From Saccharothrix australiensis (GTDB lineage: Bacteria; Actinomycetota; Actinomycetes; Mycobacteriales; Pseudonocardiaceae), in NCBI RefSeq assembly GCF_003634935.1, contig NZ_RBXO01000001.1:7403501-7467500 (forward strand): a stretch of 64,000 nt of DNA. The letters run 5' to 3'. Shown here in pieces: positions 58,213 through 64,000 of the stretch (the first letter of the stretch is position 1; every line of letters begins with the position of its first letter). The notes under the pieces were generated by a model that saw only the letters and a list, made by a program, of their open reading frames with translations, made no database searches and had not been told where the DNA came from. The position numbers and the translations under genes were made by a program.

Positions 58213-59850
58213 TCAGGTCTGGTCACGGGCGGGGCGGGCGCCCCCGCCGGTGCCGCGATCGGGGTCGCGGTCGGAATCGGCGTCCGCGTCGAGGTCCGCG
58301 TCCGCGTCGGGATCGAGGTCCGCGTCGGGATCGAGGTCCGGGTCGAGGTCGGTGTCCGGGTCGACAGCGGCGTCCGCGTCCGGCTCGGGGTCGGCCGGGT
58401 CGTCGTCGGAGGATTCCTCTTCGAGTTCTTCGAGTTCCTCCTCGTACTCAAGGTCGTCCTCGTCTTCCTCGTAGTCCTCGTCCTCGTAGTCCTCCTCCTC
58501 GTCGTCGTAGTCGTCGTCGTCGTCGGAGTCGGGGTCGGGGTCGGCCTCGTCGTCCGGCAGGTCGTCGCCCTCCTGCTCCCCCGGTCCGTCCACGTCGGAA
58601 CCGCCGGCACCGCCGGCGTCCGGGTCGTCGGCAGCGGGCTCGTCGGCGACGCCCTCGGCGGGCACGACCGGAGCCGGGCGGGGGCCCGCGAACCAGGCGA
58701 CGATCGAGCCCGGCACGGCGATCCAGCCCACCGTCAGCACCGCCAGCAGGCCGGCGGGCACGGTCACCGGGTTGAACGCGCCGCTGCCCAGCGCCCCGCC
58801 CGCGACCGCCGCCAGCACGAGCCCGCCCACGCCCGCGGTCACCGCCGCCACCAGCACGGCCCGCACCCGCGCACGCGGCGTCTCGGCCGCGTCCCGCAGG
58901 GACACGCCCACCAGCACCCCGGTCGCGCCGGCCAGGATCAGCACCAGCGGCAGCACCGGGGTCTGCGCCTCGGGCAACGCGGCCAGCAGCGGCACGGCGG
59001 GCACCGGACCGCCGGTGAACTCCGTCGGGCTCACGGTCACCGCGCCGATCGAGAAGCCGGAGCCCACGACGTAGGACATCGCGCCGACCACGGCGTTGGG
59101 CAGGTACGCCAGGCAGAACAGCCAGATGCCCAGCCCCGTGCCGAGGGTCCCGCCCGCCTGGCGGAACAGGCCGCTGGTCACCGGCCACGACACCGCCAGG
59201 CCGAACGCCAGCAGCAGCGCGCCGACCGCCGCCAGCACGGCCAACGCCACCGCGCCCGCCCGCAGCCCGCGCCGGGCCACCGGGTCGACCCGCTCGAACA
59301 CCACCTCGACCAGGCCGCACCGCTGCGCCACCCCGGCCACCGCCGCGACCCCGGACACCGCCGCGCAGCCGAAGAACGCCACCGCCGGCGTCGCCCGCAC
59401 CACACCGCCGTCACCCAGCAGGAACGCCACCACCCCGCCGAACGCCGCGTGCGCGCCGGCGATGCTGAGCACCACGCCCCGCGCCTGCAACGGCTCGAAC
59501 AGGCCGAGCCGGTCCGCCGCGCCCGCCGCCGCCCGCGACACCAGCAGCATCAGCAGGACGGTCGGCAGCAGCGGCAGGACGCCGAGCTGACCGCCGTCGA
59601 ACCGCAGCGGCACGTGGTGCGCGACCAGCCACCCCGGCGCGGACGCCGTGAGGACGCCGGTGGTGGAGAACCGGGCGTGCGCGGCCGTGGACGAGACGAG
59701 CGCCAGCAGCGCCGCGACGGCCGCGTAGCTGACCACCACGGAACCGGCGGCCGTCATGGCGAGCACCCTGGCGCGTTCCGCGCGGGAGAACTCGGGCGGG
59801 CGCACGGAGTCCGTCACGGCGCCGTGCGAGGACGTTTGCAGCACCGGCAT
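58213..59850 (-). CDS. DUF6350 membrane protein with long acidic tail
   Basis: This 545-residue protein has about ten transmembrane helices (about 30-410) matching DUF6350, a family conserved beside purN in actinobacteria and of unknown role. The C-terminal 130 residues are almost entirely Asp/Glu with Tyr, Pro and Ala, ending in Asp-Pro/Asp-Ala repeats. The DNA for the tail is a strongly strand-biased purine tract. It lies 45 bases upstream of purN and is probably cotranscribed. Confidence 0.85.
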   Translation of the reverse strand: MPVLQTSSHGAVTDSVRPPEFSRAERARVLAMTAAGSVVVSYAAVAALLALVSSTAAHARFSTTGVLTASAPGWLVAHHVPLRFDGGQLGVLPLLPTVLLMLLVSRAAAGAADRLGLFEPLQARGVVLSIAGAHAAFGGVVAFLLGDGGVVRATPAVAFFGCAAVSGVAAVAGVAQRCGLVEVVFERVDPVARRGLRAGAVALAVLAAVGALLLAFGLAVSWPVTSGLFRQAGGTLGTGLGIWLFCLAYLPNAVVGAMSYVVGSGFSIGAVTVSPTEFTGGPVPAVPLLAALPEAQTPVLPLVLILAGATGVLVGVSLRDAAETPRARVRAVLVAAVTAGVGGLVLAAVAGGALGSGAFNPVTVPAGLLAVLTVGWIAVPGSIVAWFAGPRPAPVVPAEGVADEPAADDPDAGGAGGSDVDGPGEQEGDDLPDDEADPDPDSDDDDDYDDEEEDYEDEDYEEDEDDLEYEEELEELEEESSDDDPADPEPDADAAVDPDTDLDPDLDPDADLDPDADADLDADADSDRDPDRGTGGGARPARDQT

Positions 59851-59907
59851 CTTTCCACTGTCTCAGGAGGGATCGGCCGTTCGGGTGAGGCACGCCGCGC
59901 ACGCGAA

Positions 59908-59941
59908 GAGGGGTGGCACCGACGCTGCGGTACCACCCCTC
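59908..59941 (-). terminator. Terminator after the DUF5336 gene
   Basis: GAGGGGTGG and CCACCCCTC form a 9-base stem, extended inside by GGTA/ACC-type pairing, 11 bases past the DUF5336 stop. Confidence 0.65.
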
Positions 59942-59952
59942 CCACGACCGGG

Positions 59953-60624
59953 TCAGCTCTGCTGCTGGCCGCCGAACCCGCCGGGCGGCGTGCCCTGGCC
60001 GGGCTGGTTGAACTGGCCGGGCTGCGGCATGTACGAGGTGGGCTGCGGCGCGCCACCGGGCTGCTGGGGCTGCTGGGGCTGCTGCTGCTGGACCGGCGCG
60101 CCGAACTGGCCGGACGGCGGGCCGAACTGGCCGGGCTGCTGCTGGTGCTGACCGGTCTGCGGGAATCCACCGGACTGCGGGTTCCAGCCACCCGGCTGCC
60201 CGCCGTACGGGTTGGCCGGCTTGGGCTCGAACTTCACGACGCCGGAGTCGAGCAGCAGCGCGAGCACGATCGCGGCCGTCTCCAGCAGCGCGATGATCAG
60301 CACGACGATCTGCATGCCCTTGACGTCGGCTTCGCTCTTGATGATCGCCTGGAGGAACAGCAGCGTCGGCACCGCCGAGAGCACCACCGCGGCGGGCAGG
60401 AGCTTGAGCGCCTTCGGCAGCGCCGTCAGGCCGGCCAGGGCGGCGGCGGCGAGCAGGTACTCGATGGTGCCGAACGACGACACGTCGTCGGCGAAGGCCA
60501 GCAGGTAGGCGATGAGCCCCAGGCCGGCCGCGACGAGCGGGAGGATGAGGCTCAGGTTGACGCCCACCGCCGGCTGCTGCGCCGGACCCGGCTGCTGCTG
60601 AGGGGCGCCGTACGGCACGGACAT
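59953..60624 (-). CDS. DUF5336 membrane protein
   Basis: This 223-residue protein has four transmembrane helices (about 22-130) and a C-terminal cytoplasmic tail rich in Gln, Pro and Gly (QQQQPQQPQQPGG). The layout is that of the mycobacterial 34-kDa antigen / DUF5336 family. It lies between sucD and the DUF6350 gene, a conserved neighbourhood. The function is unknown. Confidence 0.85.
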   Translation of the reverse strand: MSVPYGAPQQQPGPAQQPAVGVNLSLILPLVAAGLGLIAYLLAFADDVSSFGTIEYLLAAAALAGLTALPKALKLLPAAVVLSAVPTLLFLQAIIKSEADVKGMQIVVLIIALLETAAIVLALLLDSGVVKFEPKPANPYGGQPGGWNPQSGGFPQTGQHQQQPGQFGPPSGQFGAPVQQQQPQQPQQPGGAPQPTSYMPQPGQFNQPGQGTPPGGFGGQQQS

Positions 60625-60750
60625 GGCGAGGTCTCCTCCTCCACCGACGGACTACTAGCGACAACCGAACGCTAGCCGATGCGCACTCTCCGACGGCGAC
60701 CGGACCTCCGTGGTTCCCCCGGATGTGCGCATTGACGGACGCACAACTGC

Positions 60751-60786
60751 GGGGAAGGCCACCTCCGGGTGGAGATGACCTTCCCC
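60751..60786 (-). terminator. Terminator of sucCD
   Basis: Outer arms GGGGAAGG and CCTTCCCC enclose an inner CCACC-TCCG-GGTGG hairpin, 14 bases past the sucD stop. Confidence 0.7.
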
Positions 60787-60800
60787 GATCAGGTGGCTGA

Positions 60801-61718
60801 TCAGCCGATCGAGCCCATGATCTCCCGCATGAGCGCGGCGGTCTCGGACGGCGTCCTGCCGACCTTCACGCCCGCCGCCTCCAGGGCTTCCTTCTTGGCC
60901 TGGGCGGTGCCCGCCGAGCCGGACACGATCGCGCCCGCGTGGCCCATCGTCTTGCCCTCGGGCGCGGTGAAGCCCGCCACGTAGCCCACGACGGGCTTGG
61001 TGACGTGGTCCTTGATGTAGGCCGCGGCCCGCTCCTCGGCGTCGCCGCCGATCTCGCCGATCATCACGATCGCCGAGGTCTCCGGGTCGGCCTCGAACGC
61101 CTCCAGGGCGTCGATGTGCGTGGTGCCGATGATCGGGTCGCCGCCGATGCCGATGGCGGTCGAGAAGCCGAAGTCGCGCAGCTCGTACATCATCTGGTAG
61201 GTCAGCGTGCCCGACTTGGACACCAGGCCGATCTTGCCCGCGCCGGAGATGTTGGCCGGGATGATGCCCGCGTTGGACTGCCCGGGGCTGATCAGGCCGG
61301 GGCAGTTCGGGCCGATGATCCGGGTCTTGTTGCCGGTGGCCACGGCGTGCGCCCAGAACGCGGCGGTGTCGTGCACCGGGATGCCCTCGGTGATCACGAC
61401 GGCCAGGCCGATGCCGGAGTCGATCGCCTCGATCACGGCCGCCTTGGCGTGGGCGGGCGGGACGAAGATCACGGTCACGTTCGCGCCGGTCGCCTCGATG
61501 GCCTCGGCCACGGTGCCGAACACCGGCAGCACGACCTCCTGCGGGGCGCCCGCACCCGAGCCGGCGTCGAGGGTCACCTTCTCCCCCGCCTTGCGCGGGT
61601 TCACGCCGCCGACGATGTTCGTGCCGGACGCCAGCATCCGCTTGGTGTGCTTGGTGCCCTCGGCGCCGGTCATGCCCTGGACGATGACCTTGCTGTCCTT
61701 GTTGATGAAGATAGCCAT
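60801..61718 (-). CDS. sucD: Succinyl-CoA synthetase alpha subunit
   Basis: This 305-residue subunit binds CoA and carries the phosphohistidine in GHAGAIVSG. The N-terminal Rossmann domain ([18 protein letters not shown]) is intact. It forms the TCA-cycle enzyme with SucC, whose gene ends two bases upstream. A terminator follows. Confidence 0.97.
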   Translation of the reverse strand: MAIFINKDSKVIVQGMTGAEGTKHTKRMLASGTNIVGGVNPRKAGEKVTLDAGSGAGAPQEVVLPVFGTVAEAIEATGANVTVIFVPPAHAKAAVIEAIDSGIGLAVVITEGIPVHDTAAFWAHAVATGNKTRIIGPNCPGLISPGQSNAGIIPANISGAGKIGLVSKSGTLTYQMMYELRDFGFSTAIGIGGDPIIGTTHIDALEAFEADPETSAIVMIGEIGGDAEERAAAYIKDHVTKPVVGYVAGFTAPEGKTMGHAGAIVSGSAGTAQAKKEALEAAGVKVGRTPSETAALMREIMGSIG

Positions 61719-61720
61719 CG

Positions 61721-62890
61721 TCAGACCCCCGCAGCCGCGAGCTCGGCGGCCTTGTCGGCCGCGTTGTCCATCGTGTCAACCACGGTCACCAGCGGGTGGT
61801 TCGCCTCCGCGAGGATGCGGCGACCCTCCTCCACGTTGTTGCCGTCGAGGCGGACGACCAGTGGCTTGGTCGCCTCGTCGCCCAGGATGCCCAGCGCCGC
61901 GACGATGCCGTTGGCGACCGCGTCGCAGGCGGTGATGCCGCCGAACACGTTCACGAAGACGCTGCGCACGTCCGGGTCGTGCAGGATGATGTCCAGCCCG
62001 TTGGCCATCACCTCGGCGGACGCGCCGCCGCCGATGTCCAGGAAGTTCGCGGGCTTGACGCCCTGGTGCCGCTCGCCCGCGTAGGCGACGACGTCCAGCG
62101 TGGACATGACGAGCCCGGCGCCGTTGCCGATGATGCCGACCTGGCCGTCGAGCTTGACGTAGTTGAGGCCCTTGGCCTTGGCCTTCGCCTCCAGCGGGTC
62201 CTCGGCCTGCTTGTCGACGAGCGCCTCGTGGCCGGGGTGGCGGAAGGAGGCGTTCTCGTCCAGCGTGACCTTGCCGTCGAGGGCGACGATCCGGCCCTCG
62301 GGGTCGCGGACCAGCGGGTTGACCTCGACCAGGGTCGCGTCCTCGGCGACGAAGGTCTCCCACAGCTTCACGATCACGTCGGCGACCTGGTCTGCCACCT
62401 CGGCGGGGAACTTGGCGGCGGCCACGATCTCGTCGGCCTTGGCCCGGTCGACACCCCTGATCGCGTCCACGGGCACCTTGGCCAGCGCCTCGGGCTTGGT
62501 CGCGGCGACCTCTTCGATGTCCATGCCGCCCTCGACGGACGCCATCGCGAGGAAGGTGCGGTTGGCGCGGTCGAGGAGGAACGAGAAGTAGTACTCCTCG
62601 GCGATGTCGGACGCGGGCGTCACCAGCACGCGGTGGACGACGTGGCCCTTGATGTCCAGGCCGAGGATCGCCTCCGCCTTGACCTTGGTCTCGTCCGGGT
62701 CCTCGGCGAGCTTGACGCCACCCGCCTTGCCGCGGCCACCGGTCTTGACCTGGGCCTTGACGACGACGGTCCGGCCGAACCGCTCGGCGATGGCCTTGGC
62801 CTCGTCGGGGGTGCTCGCCACGTCGCCCGGCAGCACCGGGACATCGTGTGCGGCGAAGAGGTCCTTCGCCTGGTACTCGTACAGGTCCAC
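61721..62890 (-). CDS. sucC: Succinyl-CoA synthetase beta subunit
   Basis: This 389-residue ATP-grasp subunit begins [25 protein letters not shown]. It has [14 protein letters not shown] and the C-terminal [19 protein letters not shown] and [12 protein letters not shown] motifs. CAGGAG lies 6 bases before the GTG at 62890, so the longer frame to 63010 is not used. It converts succinyl-CoA to succinate with nucleotide triphosphate formation, together with SucD. Confidence 0.97.
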   Translation of the reverse strand: MDLYEYQAKDLFAAHDVPVLPGDVASTPDEAKAIAERFGRTVVVKAQVKTGGRGKAGGVKLAEDPDETKVKAEAILGLDIKGHVVHRVLVTPASDIAEEYYFSFLLDRANRTFLAMASVEGGMDIEEVAATKPEALAKVPVDAIRGVDRAKADEIVAAAKFPAEVADQVADVIVKLWETFVAEDATLVEVNPLVRDPEGRIVALDGKVTLDENASFRHPGHEALVDKQAEDPLEAKAKAKGLNYVKLDGQVGIIGNGAGLVMSTLDVVAYAGERHQGVKPANFLDIGGGASAEVMANGLDIILHDPDVRSVFVNVFGGITACDAVANGIVAALGILGDEATKPLVVRLDGNNVEEGRRILAEANHPLVTVVDTMDNAADKAAELAAAGV

Positions 62891-63103
62891 TCGGGTCTCC
62901 TGCGACGTCGGTGTCGGACACCGCGTCCTTGTGCGGTCCTCGAAAGGTCCGGCGCTCCAGGCTGGGGCCTGGTGCCCACACGTACCAGGCATCACCTGGA
63001 ACGCCGGCATAGCCGTGGGGGGACCGGCTCGACGCGGCTGCGCAGAACACTATCGACCTGCGCGGACCACTCCGCACCCCACACCCGTGAGGTCGGTCAT
63101 AAA
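62891..63103. promoter_or_regulatory. sucCD upstream region
   Basis: This 213-base gap contains an inverted repeat (CACCTGGAACGCCGG and nearby GGCGCTCCAG) but no clear promoter boxes and no gene. It should hold the sucCD promoter. Confidence 0.35.
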
Positions 63104-63125
63104 GGTGGTGAGGTCGATCACCACC
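63104..63125 (-). terminator. Intrinsic terminator of the membrane protein gene
   Basis: Read on the minus strand, GGTGGTGA and TCACCACC form a perfect 8-base stem with a 6-base loop, followed by TTTAT, 17 bases past the stop at 63142. Confidence 0.8.
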
Positions 63126-63141
63126 CCGCGCGGCGCGGGCG

Positions 63142-64000
63142 TCACCCCGGTCGGGGAGCGGATCGGCGGTCGGCCCGGATCGCGGCCGCGACCAGCAGGA
63201 GCGCGGTCGTCGCGAGCGCGAGCCACAGGGCCGGCCCTGGTTCCGTCCCGGCCGCGCGGGACGCGGAGAACGGGTACTCCAGCGCGCGGGTCGCGGTGAC
63301 GCAGGCCGCCCCGAGCAGCAGGGCCGCGCCCCTGCCCGGACGGGACACGAGGGAGAGCCCGACGGCGACCAGCACGGCCACGAGGGCGATCAGCAGGCCC
63401 CACGAGCCGACCCGCAGGCCGAACGCCGTGATCGGCACGTAGCCGGGCGCCGCCAGCACCGGCAGCGCGAACGCGCCGACCGCGACCAGCCCGGCCGTCA
63501 GCGCGGCGGCGAGCAGCGGCAGCGGCGGCGACGTCCGGTCCGCGCCCTCCTCGTCCCGCTCGACCGCGCCGGCCAGCGCGGCGGTGCTCGCCGCCGCGCC
63601 GGCGAGGAGCACGGCCAGCGCGGTGAACCACACGCCCGGACCCGGTCCGACCGACGGCACCTTGGCGGCGTTGAGCGCGGCGTCCAGCGCCTGCCCGGCG
63701 GCGAGCGGGACGGCCGCGAGCGCGACGGCGAACGCCGGGCGGGCCTTGGGCAGCAGCGCCGTCAGCGCCACGGCGACCGCCGCCGGCCAGAGCAGGCGGG
63801 CGGCGTAGTCGGTCGGCGGCGTCACGCCCGCCGGCACGTCGAGGTGTCGGGTGAGCGCGCCGAGCGCGGCGCACGCCCCGGTCGCGACGCCCAGGACCGC
63901 GGCGATCAGGTGCAGCCGGCGGCGGCCGGGCAGCGCGAGGTCGTGCCCGGCCCGGCCGGTGGCGGGCCACGCCAGGGCCACCGCCGCGCCCAGCACCAGG
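63142..64000 (-). CDS. Polytopic membrane protein, 5' end beyond the window
   Basis: The frame runs off the window, so the start is not seen. The visible 286 residues form about eight hydrophobic helices with short Arg/Asp-rich loops and a C-terminus RADRRSAPRPG. I recognise no family. It lies upstream of sucC on the same strand but has its own terminator, so it is a separate transcription unit. Confidence 0.75.
   Translation of the reverse strand, partial: LVLGAAVALAWPATGRAGHDLALPGRRRLHLIAAVLGVATGACAALGALTRHLDVPAGVTPPTDYAARLLWPAAVAVALTALLPKARPAFAVALAAVPLAAGQALDAALNAAKVPSVGPGPGVWFTALAVLLAGAAASTAALAGAVERDEEGADRTSPPLPLLAAALTAGLVAVGAFALPVLAAPGYVPITAFGLRVGSWGLLIALVAVLVAVGLSLVSRPGRGAALLLGAACVTATRALEYPFSASRAAGTEPGPALWLALATTALLLVAAAIRADRRSAPRPG

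Overview
The window is very GC-rich actinobacterial chromosome. FbiC (coenzyme F420), a TCGAAC-N4-GTTCGA SOS box in front of an ImuA'/ImuB/DnaE2 mutasome, a CYP51-like P450, DUF5336/DUF6350/DUF3017/DUF1918 proteins and an SCO4848-type membrane protein all fit the order Pseudonocardiales. Repeat-rich intergenic DNA and polymorphic-toxin proteins would suit a Saccharothrix/Actinosynnema/Lentzea-like genus. That genus-level placement is inference.

Layout. 1-3099 is the 3' part of a very large secreted-toxin-like protein. 3406-6797 is sdhCDAB with a strong terminator. After an unusual repeat tract (6886-7313) come a D-Ala-D-Ala carboxypeptidase, two small membrane proteins, a YihY/BrkB protein, trpS, fbiC and a Tat-exported metallophosphoesterase. 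17079-18498 is a rearranged exonuclease III locus: a minimal nucleotidyltransferase gene sits between a complete xthA and a 99% identical copy of its 3' end. Then follow a CYP51-like P450, isocitrate dehydrogenase, a YdjM-type membrane hydrolase, a tRNA-like gene, a J-domain/NERD protein and an HhH-GPD protein.

28017-30516 is a compact, translationally coupled three-gene operon: a sigma-4-like DNA-binding protein, a TIR-like predicted NADase and a DUF6414-like protein. It is the best candidate for an undescribed defence system. A decayed Ser/Thr kinase, an MFS/ArsR pair and a three-gene ABC exporter follow. 36513-39151 holds an inositol-monophosphatase-like gene, malate dehydrogenase and a pentapeptide-repeat protein. 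39308-44303 is a second unusual operon of three related proteins, two ending in TNT-type NAD-glycohydrolase domains whose usual glutamine is replaced.

44644-48174 carries two transporters, folD and a DUF3017 gene, followed by a truncated AraC-type gene. 48836-54858 is the SOS mutasome, with a small ORF bridging imuB and dnaE2. The window ends with purH-purN-DUF6350, DUF5336 and sucCD, and runs off in a membrane protein gene. Four TCA-cycle steps (sdh, icd, mdh, suc) are spread over the window among accessory insertions. All identifications come from reading the sequence and from recalled family features; no database search was run.
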